Shown: positions 33,691-45,742 of the stretch, piece by piece | How positions within the stretch are numbered: the first letter of the stretch is position 1 | Layout: every line of letters starts with the position of its first letter | Assembly (NCBI GenBank): GCA_963556255.1 | Contig: OY744608.1 | Coordinates: 35,317,099 to 35,381,098 of the forward strand | Origin: Allolobophora icterica | Taxonomy: Eukaryota; Annelida; Clitellata; Crassiclitellata; Lumbricidae | Length of the DNA: 64,000 bases | Direction: 5' to 3' | Notes under the pieces: generated by a model | The model's database searches: none | Seen by the model: the letters and a program-made list of their open reading frames with translations, nothing else | Told to the model about the DNA's origin: nothing | Made by a program: the position numbers and the translations under genes

Positions 33691-34389
33691 AAGAGTGAAA
33701 ACTTGTCTCAGTGGGTGCAGTTTCACTTTGGACAGTCTGTCTTCTGTTGAACAAGCGTCCTCGGTTCAAACCAACCTTTAAGAATGAGTCCTTTTGACAC
33801 GCAAGGCAGAGAGGCAGCAACTTTGTTCAGCCACAAAGTTTAATTAGTTACAGAAAGCATTTATTTGTTTAGAGTATGATGTGAGAAATAATTGTCTGTG
33901 TCAGTCCCATTTATAAGCAGATCTTGTCATTTATGTTGATGGCTGATTGCTTGAACAGGTACACTGTGTTTGGACAGAGTGGAGCTGTCATGAGTGCTAT
34001 CTTTAGTAAGCTGTTTGTTGTCCTTGCTGATAGTTGTTGTGCCTGTGTGACTTACATTTTCTTTGATGTCCATCTTATAAAGTATGTGATTGTTGGCTTC
34101 AAGGTGCTGCAATTGAATGCCAGAGCATTGACAGGCTTAATACAACTTTAGCTGATGTACAGATGCTTGACTAAACTGGACTACGTAACCTACAGACAAT
34201 AATTCTTGTAATAATGATACATGTGCTCACTGTCAGATGATTTTCTGTTCTAGCTTTTTATCATGGTCACAACTGTACACTCTGCATTTCTGCAACACTT
34301 AAGAGGTGAAGGTCAGGTAACCAGCTTATTCAAGTACAATACAACGATAATTTGATAATGCCCTCCTTACAAAATTCAGAAGTGCACTT

Positions 34390-34740
34390 TCGAGCCGGGC
34401 AACTGTTAAGAGCCATAGGTAGACTAGAAGAGATAAGTTTTTAGTTAAGAGCGAAAGACAGTCTTGCTAAGAGAGTTGCGAACATGAGGAGGTAGAGAGT
34501 TCCAGATGGAGGGACCGGCAACTGTGAATGAATACCGGCCAAAGAGAAGACATGTACCAGGAACAACATACTTTCCAGCAGATGCTGATCGAAGAGAGAA
34601 ACAGCCTTTAACAGAGTTATCCAGAGTAATACTTGGGTGAATTGGTTTACATGTGCTGGACATAAATGTGATTGCTTGCCTTTACAGAGGTTGCTTAAGA
34701 TTAGACTATTCTTCTTCAGTGCTCTGTCCATTGGCAGATC
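34390..34740 (-). pseudogene. LINE reverse transcriptase C-terminal fragment
   Basis: The minus strand reads GRYSFTVAGPSIWNSLPPHV, the conserved FxxAGPxxWNSLP block near the C-terminus of CR1/L2-type LINE proteins. Frames are broken on both sides. Confidence 0.8.
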
Positions 34741-35195
34741 AAGGAATCAGTGACAGCTTTGTTATTTTCTCTGCTTTGCTGTGACCCAGTCTGGCTTCTT
34801 TGCCATGTACCATTTTTCCTTCCATATGTGAGAAAGTGTTAGAACTATTTAGACAGGAGAATTAATGTAGACTTCCTTCCTTCCCTAGATCTGTTCTTAG
34901 GAGTGAGTTACTATGAAGCACAGTCCCACGAACTTTATTTGTCTTGTTTTATAGTGCTTGTCTGTGTCCTTTCGTCCTGCACCTACCTTGTTTCATCTGA
35001 TTAGCTTTATTTCTGGAAATTAATTTCTGTAATATCCATTTATCCCCAGGTGTATATGCTGCTTATTCAGAACTGTTAACAGCAACCACCAATTAGTTTG
35101 CTGTCAATTTCTAAAGTCCTTGGACAGCATTGGCTTTATCTCGGAAGGAGCTTATTGTGGTCTTGATAAACAACAAATTCCAGATTGAACATGGT

Positions 35196-35265
35196 TTAAC
35201 CCTTTAACGACGAGCGTGTACTAAAACGCATGGAAAACTAATCCCTCTCATCGTTAAAGGATTAA
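35196..35265. mobile_element. ~70-bp TTAAC palindromic element, copy 3
   Basis: TTAACCCTTTAACGACGAG at the left and CTCATCGTTAAAGGATTAA at the right, with GTACTAAAACG near the left stem. Related to the copies at 19175 and 19465. Confidence 0.7.
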
Positions 35266-35524
35266 AGTACTTTCAATATTCCACTGTGCTCGGTAAAATG
35301 GTCTGATTAAGTTCATGTTTGAGAGGTATGCGTTCTGTTTTTCTAGTGTATGTGGTTAGGGTTTCTTTATCTTTTTTTGCAATTCTGAGATTAAATAACA
35401 ATGACTGCTTTGATTTCTGTCTTCCTAATTGACAGTTGGAAAGGTGTTTGTATATGACTGTAAAGACTTCTGCAAAGGTGCAGTAGGGTAACAGCATATT
35501 TAAATAAATGTTTTTTGCGTGTGT

Positions 35525-35656
35525 ACACAGGTAAATCTGTATAGCTGTAAAATGCACCACGGTAAATCTGTATAGCTGTAATATGTAACCAGGGAATTCT
35601 GTATAGCTGTAGTGTGTAAGTAGGTAATTATGTATAGCTCCAGTCTGTACCCAAGC
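35525..35656. repeat. ~38-bp minisatellite, interrupted
   Basis: Tandem units of AGGTAAATCTGTATAGCTGTA plus a variable TATGTAACC part. The array resumes at 36779-36840, the gap being filled by the hAT element at 35657-36778. Confidence 0.8.
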
Positions 35657-36778
35657 GGTGTTGGACAGTTACTGTTAAAAAGTAATTAGTTACAATAACT
35701 AGTTACTGAGCTGGTTAAAGTAACTAATTACCACAAATAGTTACCACATAAAAGTAGTAACTACATGTAATTACTGATATATAGTTAGTTTTCCAAAGTA
35801 ACTATTATATTTTGTAGTTACTACACGTGGAATGGTAAATCAAAATTGGCTGCATCAGTGGTTCAGCAGATAATAGTCCGGTTTAAAAAATAATAATCAT
35901 AATGTAAAGTTCACTCGAAATCCATTTAAAGACACCATAGAGTAACTGTAGGTCTTCACTGCTTTGACATCTATGCAGACCCCAAATTTTAACATCATAT
36001 AATCTAATTTTGGGCCTGATTACTAAATTATCTTATATTTCCCCTGAAATAATGTTCTCAAAATTTCGTTTTTAAGAATTTGAATTCATATTCACAGCAC
36101 TCCCAAGTGAAAACCCTGGTTCTATTCACTGCTGTTATATGCCTTACAGGAAGCCACTATCTTCCGTACAAAACCTAACGCTACCTGCTACTTTGCAATC
36201 AAAAATGATAGTCAACGTCATTCATCTAGCACTTAACACAAAATACCACATAACTTAAAACTTAACAAATACAATTTATGAGAAATGTAATGAAAAACTA
36301 AATATTATGCTTTCTGTACATTTCATGCAGCCTGGAGAATATAAATGTTTAAACAGGTTATCAGATGTCAAGTGTAACACTCGTACGTGATGTGTTTTCA
36401 GATTGTATGTACTGTTGATGTTAAGGCTGTTCCGTGCTAAGAACTATTGGCAAAAGCAAAAGCATTTTACCAAATATTTCTGTAAGTTTGGTCCAGGAGT
36501 TTAGATTAATGATCAAAAAGTTATCAAAAACATTTTTTTGGCGTTAACTTTTACATTTTGCTATTAAACTGCTATCTGCTGACCTATATGATGCAAACAA
36601 ATTAAAAAATACTATAAACTGAAAGTAAGATAATTTAACTTTTGTATTGCTGTTGCCTTGTAAAAGAAATTAGTTACTGCTGCATAATTATTGTGTTAAG
36701 AAAGTTATTAGTTCCAGCCATAGCTTCCTAAATAGTACCGATAGTTATAGTAACACGTTACAAGTGATGCCCAACACC
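35657..36778. mobile_element. hAT-type element, GGTGTTGG ends, inside a minisatellite
   Basis: Ends GGTGTTGGACAGTTACT and CAAGTGATGCCCAACACC, with subterminal TAACTAGTTACT-type repeats. Flanks ACCCAAGC (35649-35656) and ACCCAGGT (36779-36786) agree at 6 of 8. Terminal sequence of this style is widespread among hAT elements. 1,122 bp, no transposase seen. Confidence 0.7.
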
Positions 36779-36839
36779 ACCCAGGTAATTCTGTGTAGCA
36801 GTAATGTATATACCCAGGTAATATGTATGTATCGCATGT

Positions 36840-38160
36840 GTACAAAATAATGTGTATCCTGTCAATTTCATTGAGGCAGCGTTGGAGAAATAAACCAAGT
36901 CATCAGGGTTTTATAGAATTAGAAAGTGTGACCAGAGTTTATTTCAAATGACGCACCAGAATTCGTAATCATGGTGCAGAGTAGAAAGACTGCAGCACTT
37001 TAGTGCTTAACAACCATGCCTACTAGCCGAAGATACTTGAGAACCGAGGCACAGCCATTTCATGTTCCCAGTAAAAGTAGCTCTGATCTCTAAATATATA
37101 TCAATGACTGGTTTTTGGGACCATTTATTGTCATTGTTACATGTACATTTGCTGGCTAATGTTGATATTTGTCACATTTTTACTATTTTTAATATTTTGT
37201 TTTTGCTGTTCTTTGTTAAATGGGTGATTTTACAGTTTAGCATTGTAAAAATGATGATAATTTATGTACTGCAAGCTTTTGTTAGTTTTGATTCATTAGT
37301 TCAGATGGCAATAAAGAATACCGTTCAGAAAGCACTGTTAATTGTTTAAGCACTCAGTTTGATAAAATTTAACATTTGTTTTGTAGTTATTTATGTAATG
37401 GAAGAGTGTTTCATATTAGGAGAATCCCTTGTCGTAAGGCATTTTCACATTCGTTAAGCTCCCGGCCAGAGGTCTCTGCCAAAATGCTACTTCCAACCAC
37501 AAATTGCAGTATGGTACTGTACTTTTATACTGGTATGAATTGCATACCAGGGTGGTGTAGCAGCTGGTGACATATGTACATGTATACATTGCCTGTATAG
37601 TAGGTAAAGGTGAACACTTGCTTACATTACTGTGTAGACATTATAGTCCAGTCGGCGACGGTCTCAGGGTTTGAACGGTCTCTTGGCTGAACTGCAAATA
37701 CAGTGGAAGCAGTTTAAATATGAATGGCATCCCGCTTTAAGCTCCCACCTTTGTCTAGAGCCACTTTTCACACTTCCTGGAAATTAAAGAGCATTGTCGA
37801 ATAGCGCGAAATATTGGGAGTCTGGTCTAAGATATGGATGCTTCCAATGTGTGTATGTTCAATTGTGTACATAAATTGCATAGTGCACTCCGAAGAATGC
37901 ATGCTGTAGGTGTCAGTGGTCTTCTCTTGATTGTGCAGTCATTGAAACTCTCAAACACCACCACATTACCCCATTTATCAGATCACTTCATTAGCTTACA
38001 AGTCCTCAGCACATCAAATAAGCCTTCCCTTAACTCTGTTACAAGCCCATCTCAACTTTGAATTTCATATATAAAATTGTTGAACTGTTAAATAGATGGA
38101 ATTAAATGGCCAGTTTAAGCATCTGTTTTAGCCAGAAAGTGACCTTGCGTGATGGTCAAG
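36840..38160. other. Intergenic, no gene seen
   Basis: AT-rich sequence with short open frames lacking domains. No repeat could be delimited. Confidence 0.35.
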
Positions 38161-38264
38161 GTGACGGCCAACGTCAGGGATGAAATCAAATCCAGCAGTA
38201 GGTGTCAAATCCGGCCCATTGTTTCGAAAGGCATGGGCAAAAAAGATGCGAAGATGGCAACCAT

Positions 38265-38555
38265 CAGGCCCGCCGACAGAAAAGCCCAGGGGCCCGGCGA
38301 TTTTTAGGACCCTGGGCCGGTCCCGCAATCAACTTATGAAAAATATTATAATCGGTTAAGCAAAGTTTATGATTTATGCCTTTTTAAATATAATATTACT
38401 GACAACTACAATCAGTTTAAACTTCAAGCATCTGAATGTTGCCTTACTTATCATTTTTGATATTTTTAATATTTTTTAATTTTCTTATAATGATAGTTTA
38501 GAGGCCCTTGACTGCTCTGCCTAGGGGTCCGGAATTTCTGTCTGCAGTTATGTAG
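38265..38555. mobile_element. Possible MITE with GACAGAAA/GGGCCC ends
   Basis: Left CAGGCCCGCCGACAGAAAAG plus AGGGGCCCGG is roughly inverted at the right as AGGGGTCCGGAATTTCTGTCTG. Ends are imperfect and no duplication was confirmed. Confidence 0.3.
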
Positions 38556-38621
38556 CTCGTAACTAACCACATTGTAATTATAATGGAACATTACGGAAGG
38601 TTTCGTTGAGGATGAGAAAGC

Positions 38622-39528
38622 CAGTCTTGTTGTCCTTGAGACCAAGGTCTTGGTCTTGAGTGCACTCGAGTTCGTTTTTAAAAGTCTTGGTCTTGGTCTT
38701 GGTCTTGAGGTTCAAGGTCTTGGTCTTGGTCTTGGTCTTGAGGTTCAAGGTCTTGGTCTTGGTCTTGGTCTTGAGGCTCAAAGTCTTGGTCTTGGTTTTG
38801 CAAGACCAAGACCAAGACTTTTTACAATATGAACAGTCATTTAAGAAAACGCAAGGATTTAAAAAATTTATCCAATAATTACTAATACAATTGCTTCAGT
38901 ATTTACACGGTGTAAGTGAGGCTTACTGTTGTTTTGGACATTTTTTACTTCCGATTATTTACCATGGAATGATTTCAAAACAGACTCACAATTTGTACAT
39001 TTAATCCGGTAGGCCTACTTGAAAAGCTGCCCTGTGTTCCAGTGTATTCAGCACTGTAGAACGTATTTTTCACATGGCAGAATTTTATGAGGTCCACAGG
39101 TCATGTCTTGGTCAGAAAATTCTGAGCGAATTGGTTTTTATAAAATGCAGCAGGCATTTGGAATAACATTTCGTATGAAGGACTTTTGTAAATATGAATT
39201 CAAAATTCTCTGCAGTCTGCATTTGGAGTTGTTTTGTTTGAATAAAATAAAAGATTAATGTTTTAATTAAAATAGCGAGTAGTCCGACTTGACAATTTTT
39301 TAAGTAAGGAATAGAAGTCTGGATACGGTTGTGATTTTTTGGGTATTTTTCTCAGTTTTGGTCTTGAGTTTCAAAGTCTTGGTCTTGGTCTTGAGGTTCA
39401 AGGTCTTGGTCTTGGTCTTGAGGTTCAAGGTCTTGGTCTTGGTCTTGAGGTTCAAAGTCTTTGTCTTGGTCTTGAGGTTCAAGGTCTTGGTCTTGGTCTT
39501 GAGGTTTAAGGTCTTGACAACAAGACTG
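38622..39528 (+). mobile_element. hAT-type element, CAGTCTTGTTGTC family, copy 3
   Basis: Ends CAGTCTTGTTGTC and GACAACAAGACTG, flanked by a perfect 8-bp duplication GAGAAAGC (38614-38621, 39529-39536). CTTGGT minisatellites occupy 38640-38800 and 39355-39510. The centre aligns with copies 1 and 2, including a heavily decayed transposase remnant near 39050-39170. It inserted into the 3' end of a family B LINE, whose sequence resumes at 39529. 907 bp. Confidence 0.92.
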
Positions 39529-40130
39529 GAGAAAGCTTGGAAGGCAGAGGATCAGATGGATTAGGGTAGGAATTCTTGAAGAGGTGAGTTTTCAGTTTGG
39601 AGTGGAAAGCCTGTGGGTGCTGAGCAGAGGAGCCCGAGGTGTAGATCACAATGAGTGAGTGGGGGTATGTAATTATAATCGAACATTTATAATATAAGCG
39701 CCAGTACTCAAGGATAGGGCCTACAGAGGCGTGCTCGACCTAAGTCAGTGCTATCACTAACAAATAAAATGGACAGGCGTTTCCGGAATAGATTGAGCAG
39801 TAGCCCGCCCACGCGACGAACAACCGGAAGGACTTTGCTGGCGACCGAGCAGAGTGGAGCGACCAGGGAGTGAATTAAGATCCCGAGGTACAGAAGGTCG
39901 TGAGGTATGAAGGAGATACTGCAACCAAACAGTTGAGCATAACAGTTAAGATTTTGAACTGGATGTGCTGGGGCACAGGAAGCCAGTGGAGAGAATCTTG
40001 AATGAAGGCCAACCTCAGGAGACAACCAATAAGGCGGGAGCAGCGTTAAGTCTTGGTCTTGGCTGAATTTAGCTTGGAAAGGTTTTAGTGAAGAGAGACC
40101 AGCATAGACCATCACTAAATGTAGGCCTAC
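39529..40130 (-). pseudogene. LINE reverse transcriptase 3' fragments (family B)
   Basis: On the minus strand 39536-39620 reads FHSKLKTHLFKNSYPNPSDP. 39690-40010 reads SLHWLPVPQHIQFKILT and LTTFCTSGS, standard landmarks of CR1/L2-type proteins. A LINE tail-like GGCGCTTATATTATAAATG lies between them (39680-39700), suggesting two overlapping or nested copies. Confidence 0.7.
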
Positions 40131-40137
40131 ATACGCC

Positions 40138-40331
40138 CAGGAGCGTAACTTTGGTCTAAAAAGTTGTGGGGGTACCAATTTCTTACACAAAGCAAGGCGG
40201 AGATCTGGGAAGGCACAATACTCAAATATTGATTGGCATTGTTCAAAAAGTGGGGGTACGGTAGTAACGGTACCCCAGTCAAAAAAGTAGGGGTACGGGT
40301 ACCCCTCGTACTCCCACAAATTATGCCTATG
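40138..40331. mobile_element. hAT-type MITE, CAGGAGCGTAAC/ATTATGCCTATG ends
   Basis: Imperfect TIRs CAGGAGCGTAACTTTG and CAAATTATGCCTATG are flanked by CATACGCC (40130-40137) and CATATGCC (40332-40339), 7/8 identical. 194 bp; repeated GGGGGTAC blocks inside. Confidence 0.65.
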
Positions 40332-40984
40332 CATATGCCTACAGTTGAAATTAGAACTTTATAATTAGGCCTAGATTGGTGCAAATCATTAAAACTAGCA
40401 TTATGATAATTTTATGCTTGTACAGCGAGCGAATGATGAAGGATTTTTAGGCAGAAAAATAAGAAAACAGTTACACGGTAATTCAAATGTATGCCACCTT
40501 TTCCATAAGTTGAATTTATATCAGTAGGCCTATCGGTAGGCCTATACATGTGCAATCACCGGTTTTCCTAGTCCGAGGTAAGCCTATATATTAAAAGGCA
40601 ACTGTAACATAGGCCTAATATTTATCCATTTCAGCAAATTATGGCATATATGCATTAGTCAATTTTATTAATATTATGTAAATGCTTTTATCCCCATAAT
40701 CCGCAGTTTAAGCAATTAATGACAGCCGCATTAAACCTAGGCCTATAGATAGGCTAGCCTACTTTCGACTGATTTGTGATCTAATTGATGAGTTTTCTTA
40801 TTTATCACGATTTTTATAATTTTTGTTTGCATTTATATGTATATAAACAAAATAAAGCTGCTGAAGTTGTTCAAGTAGCAATTAATAGAATTTTCTTCCT
40901 CTTTTTAAATAAAAACGCAGACTTAGTTTCAGCGTCTGGTTTTAGACATTCCTAGCAAAACGTAGCCTTCACCATTCGAGAACG

Positions 40985-41060
40985 CTATTGCGCGTGCGTA
41001 TTGGGTCATAATTAAATTCAGGTACAAGTGCGCGTGCGTACTGGGATTTATTTAAGATGG
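40985..41060 (+). promoter_or_regulatory. Candidate ONECUT promoter with duplicated GCGCGTGCGTA sites
   Basis: GCGCGTGCGTATTGGG and GCGCGTGCGTACTGGG occur 40 bp apart (near 40990 and 41030). They are NRF-1-like sites fused to an inverted CCAAT-like box, followed by TTATTTAAGATGG. They lie 1.6 kb upstream of the ONECUT start codon; assignment to that gene is by position only. Confidence 0.35.
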
Positions 41061-41284
41061 ACGACATTGTTTTTCTTTGTTTTTCTCGTGTTTTGTTTCG
41101 TGATAGGAAGCGTGTTAGGTTTTGATCGTTTGACGAGTTACTATAAGAATTACTTCATACTGTAATTGGATTTTTACGCAAAATGCGATTATCTCGATGT
41201 TTCTTCGTTTATTCATACATTGAGCTAATTATATCCAATATCCTGTCATGTGTAGACATCGATGTATTCAATCATTGAATTTGA

Positions 41285-42305
41285 TCCAGTCTTCGACTAA
41301 AAGAGTTGCGCTTACATATACCCTCTTTTCCGGGAAGTTTCTGTCAAATAGAGCTATACACCTTTATGCTGATGACACACAGCTTGCCACCAAGGACATT
41401 GATAACGCAAAGTCCCGCTTAATCATCTGATTCACCGAAATTCAAGCTTGGTGCTCATCTATGCGCCTTAAATTAAATGCCTCTAAGACAGAGCTTATCT
41501 GGTTCAATCGTCATCCAAGGCCTAACTCATATACTCCATTCAGTCCTTAACCTTGATCCAGACTGTTCCATCAAACCCGCTGAAGTTGTTCGGGATCTTG
41601 GTGTCCTCCTAGACAACACACTTTCTATGAAAAGTCAAATCTCCTCCATAACCAAATCCTGTTTTTTCCATCTTAGACGTATACGGCAAGTTTGGAAAAG
41701 CCTAAACGAAAAATGTCTTCGCACTCTAGTCCAGGCCCTAGTCATTTCCAGAATCGACTATTACAACTCAGTCCTCTACGGCCTTCCTGCATCTACCCTC
41801 CAACCATTTACCATGGTCCTCCATTATGCTGCAAAACTTGTAAAAATCTCACGCCCCGGGACCACGTCACCCCGGCCCTTCGTGAACTGCACTGGCTTCC
41901 CATACAAGCTCGCATCACCTTCAAAATCTGTCTCCTGATGTATCGAGTCTACACAAGCTCATATCCTCTATATGTGTCTTCACTTGTTACTCCATGCTGT
42001 TCTCTTCAACCCAGACGAGGACTACGATCATCATCTCAAGGGGACTTCACCATTATCCGGTCACGCAGAAAACTTGGAAATCGAGCATTTGCGTTAGCCG
42101 GACCGACCGAATGGAACAAACTTCCAGATTCTATTCATAAATCCGCATCACCGTTGATCTACAAATCTAGCCTTAAAACTTATCTGTTTAGGATGTATTA
42201 TGATTAATCTACTTTATGTTTCGCACTTTCGTGCAAGAGTGTTATTTTGTTTAGGCGCGATATAAATGACAGATTATTATTATTATATTATTATTATTAT
42301 TATTA
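41285..42305 (+). pseudogene. CR1/L2-type LINE reverse transcriptase remnant with 3' tail
   Basis: Contains the catalytic block HLYADDTQLAT, then IQAWCSSMRLKLNASKTELI, VRDLGVLLDNTLSMK, ISRIDYYNSVLYGLP, and ends FALAGPTEWNKLPDSI..LKTYLF before a stop at 42205-42207. These motifs appear in three frames, so at least two frameshifts and an in-frame stop (near 41430) kill it. The 3' UTR ends AGGCGCGATATAAATGACAG and an ATT repeat. The endonuclease domain is absent (5' truncation). Confidence 0.9.
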
Positions 42306-42689
42306 TTACAGTTGAACGTGAGCAGGTTTCCGCAAAATTTCTCCTTAAGGTGCTTTTGATGTTTTAGTTATTACCAATGGGTGTTAATTAACTATGGCAA
42401 TAAATATTTCTATTATTTTTCCACGTCTTGATAACAGATTTTTACATTTCTTTTGTAATGGCAGTGCACCAACAGCATTACAGTTTGAAACGTCAGATGA
42501 ACTTCTGATTCGAATTAGCAACAGCCCATCCTGGGACGAATATGGACCAACAATGAGAACTTGCCAGACACTTGACAAAGGATATCTCTTATGGATGTAC
42601 GAGTAAAGATACTTCAACTGCATTTCAGTGAGGCTAGTATGATCAGCAATTGGTATGTTGGCATGGTGTAAGTCAGGCCATAATCGAAA

Positions 42690-44859
42690 ATGGAGAACTT
42701 GGATCCAGTTTCCAAGAATCCTGGTGACAGTTATGAGCCAGTTGATCAAAACAGCTCTGCAGCTGACTTGAATTCAGGAACCAACTTCTTAGCAAGTTCT
42801 GGAACTGGGTTGATTTTAAATTCAAATTCTGGTGGTAGAATTCTTCCACTTTCACTTATAGCATCTGCACCACTGTGTGGATTTCCAACTAATGTCAACG
42901 GGTTGGAAGTTTTGAATTTCTTGGGCAGGAAAGCAAATTTTGAGTCCAAAGACTCGTCAACTGTACCTTGCCCATCAATCTGCGAACTCCTCCTACAGAG
43001 TGCACAGAAGTCAATGGTCATGATGTCCAACAGCAATCTTGACAACCATATCAATATCAACAGGTCATTCCATAATGTTGCAGCAGAGCAAAACATTGTG
43101 AGTGCATCCATCTCGCTTCTGTCAAACATGCCTAGCTATTCACTTGCCCAGATATCCACGGCAATGTCTGAGAAACTGGGTACAGGTGGTGTGCTGTTCT
43201 TGGCTGGAAATTACGTAGACTGTAAGGGAATGGGACGAGCTGAAGTTCTCAAATGCTGTCCAGACGATGCGGCTATCGTGGACATTTTGCAAACACAAAA
43301 TCTGGTTGCAGTTGGCCAGCAACCAAATATTTTGAATCCACCAATACGGATTGTATCGAATTTGATGGAAAAGACAGAATTTTCTATTTGTCAGCCAGAA
43401 CAGGTTGAAATTGGCCCATCTGTAAGAATCCAGACTTCATCGCCTCCTGTTGAGAACGGCAAAGATGGTTTGTTGATAAGCAGTGAATCTGTTTCAAAGA
43501 TGAATAATGCCAGTGGACTGGGTCAAACGCACATCTGTGACATTGTGCCAGTGGAAACTGACGAACAGTTCTCTGACTCGACGAACATACAGCTGGAAAT
43601 GGAGAAGTTCAGCACGAGGGAAATTGCGCAGCAAGTTGCCATGGAGCTGCGTAGATACAGCATTCCTCAAGCTGTCTTCTCACATGTTGTCCTTGGACGG
43701 AGTCAGGGAACCCTGAGTGACCTTCTGAGGAACCCTAAGCCATGGAGCAAGTTGAAGGCAGGCCGGGAGACTTTCCGACGGATGTGGAAATGGCTGAAAC
43801 AGCCGGAATATGAACGCTTGGCTGCACTTCATCCACCATGTAAGAATTTTGTTTCTTCCTATTAAAGACCGTAGATTCTAATTGATTATTCATCATCATC
43901 ACCATCATCAGTGTGATGTGATTACGTAATCAGTGCAAATAAATTATCTCCAATCTGTTTAGTCCATTTTTTGCAGCATATTCATTATAATATTTAATAA
44001 GGTCATGTGCTGTTGACTTTTTGTTCTCAAAGCTGTACAGTGACTGACTGAATGGGTAGGAAACAGACATGCAGCAGTGGCGGCGCCAGACATTTTTTGT
44101 AACCAGGGCATAGCCAGGGTGGTCACACAAGTAAACCAGTGCAGGGGCGATTTATGCCCTGAACAAATTCTGGGCAGGACAAAAATTATGGCAGGGCAAC
44201 GACCAGGGCAAAGGCTTTTTTAAAAGGGTATTTGCCCTGGATGCCCTGGTGTAGTGCCACCACTGACATACATGTATCTGGTTTAACAAAGATTTGAAAT
44301 TGAATCAGTGGACACCTCGAGAACTATTGGCTAATGCAAGAAAGAACAATGATTTAAAACACAACCTTCTGGGTTTTTTTCAAATTAAGACTGCAGATAA
44401 GAAGATTCCAGTGTGACAATTCACATTAGAATATTCTTTAATCCTTATATTTGATGTGAAATTGTCTTTATTCTCTCTTTAAACTCTGTGACTGTTAACG
44501 AGGAGGTCTGCTTTTGATCAGCCTCTGGACAGGTGAAAGGACAAAACTCGTTTCGACTGGATGATGGCGTGCAGAAGTCTTTGAAGAAGCCACGTCTTGT
44601 GTTCACCGAGATACAGAGGCGCACTCTGGTGGCCATCTTCAAAGAGATCAAACGCCCCAGTAAAGAGATCCAGGCGACGATCGCAGAGCAACTCGGTCTC
44701 AAGACATCAACAGTCGCCAACTTTTTCATGAATGCTCGAAGGAGATCTATTGAAAAGTACATGGATGAAGAGCCAAACTCTGAACAGATTTCAAACCTGG
44801 CCTCAGTTACCAGCTCACAGAATTCAAATGATATGATTGACCAGCCAGATAGCCTCTAA
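42690..44859 (+). CDS. ONECUT: ONECUT-class (HNF6-like) transcription factor
   Basis: Two coding exons, 42690-43839 and 44522-44859 (GTAAGA donor, ATCAG acceptor, phase 1), encode 495 residues. The start is the first ATG after an in-frame TAA at 42681-42683. Residues 1-300 are Ser/Asn-rich with no domain. A single CUT domain spans about 306-381 (RRYSIPQAVFSHVVLGRSQG, then LSDLLRNPKPWSKLKAGRE, FRRMWKWLKQPE). The homeodomain spans about 405-464 (KKPRLVFTEIQRRTL, then TSTVANFFMNARRR). One CUT plus a homeodomain whose recognition helix has Phe48 and Met50 in place of Trp and Gln defines the ONECUT class. Relatives bind DNA in neural, liver and pancreas programmes. The inter-domain linker is short (~24 residues), and VVLGRS replaces the usual RVLCRS. 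AATAAA lies at 44956-44961. The intron carries a hAT MITE. Confidence 0.95.
44075..44265. mobile_element. hAT-type MITE, CAGTGGCGGCGCCAG ends, in ONECUT intron
   Basis: Ends CAGTGGCGGCGCCAG and TAGTGCCACCACTG are imperfect TIRs flanked by ACATGCAG (44067-44074) and ACATACAT (44266-44273), 6/8 alike. The interior repeats CCAGGGCA. 191 bp. Confidence 0.7.
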
Positions 44860-45280
44860 GGTATATGGCACAATTGTTCCAAATTTAAAAGTTTGCATTT
44901 CTTATGCGCCAGATATTAGCTTAGTTGCGGGGTATAGCATATAAAGGGAAAGTATAATAAAACAAGTCCAGGCAAGGATAATTTCTAGATGAATGCAGAA
45001 GTTATAATTGCATACATTGGTGGGCAAGCATTAAACTAGTGCACAGCTGGACATTTTCATCAACTATAAGTAAAGCATATTTTACTTCATATACTTCTTA
45101 GCATTGGTGCTTGGCTGAGGAGGAAAAGAAGAATATTGCAGCTCAAGAAAATTACTAAAACACCGCAGTTATCATTACTACATCTATTATTGCTTTTACA
45201 AAACTTTTTGATATTGGTAAAAATGTGAAACCGAGGTGCAGTTAGTCAGTTGCTAGGTGATGAGCAGTCAGATATCCAGA

Positions 45281-45742
45281 TTAAGATATATTAGATATCC
45301 ATTTAAAGAGATAGTGGTGAGTTTTGAGATGTTCCTTCCTTAAAGGAAGAATTCGAGCATCAGTAACACAATGGTAGTCGATTCTATTTCTTGGAGCAGC
45401 AGCAGGGAATGCATAAGAGCCCATGGCAGTTACTGCATCGTGGCTCAGCCAAAGACCCCTGCCTGAAGGTCGCAGGATTTGGAGAGGGATGTAAGGAGAG
45501 GCTAGTGGTTGAAGATAGATGGGAGTGATCATTGTAAGGATTTCATAGGCCAGTTTAAATTGTATTCTAATTGTACAGGAGATCCGTGCAGCTGACCGAG
45601 GGGGTAAAGAGTTTGTACGCGAAGATGCATGTAACACCATGCATGCCAAGTAATGGCAAGTAGCCAAAGCAAATGAGCCATCGTTGGATATAAATGTTGA
45701 ATACAACGACGATGAATTGAATGTTATTTTGTGTTCAGTCAT
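45281..45742 (-). pseudogene. LINE reverse transcriptase C-terminal fragment
   Basis: A 153-codon minus-strand frame reads IQFKLAYEILTMITPIYLQP, MGSYAFPAAAPRNRID and HLKTHHYLFKW. The order (IxFKL, a APxYL-like block, GxxAFxxAAPxxWN, LKTxLF) is that of CR1/L2-type proteins. Upstream domains are absent. Confidence 0.75.

Noticed and set aside
44533..44859. Separate 108-codon homeobox gene starting at GTG
   Set aside because: It is the second coding exon of the ONECUT gene; GTG is an internal valine codon just after the splice acceptor.
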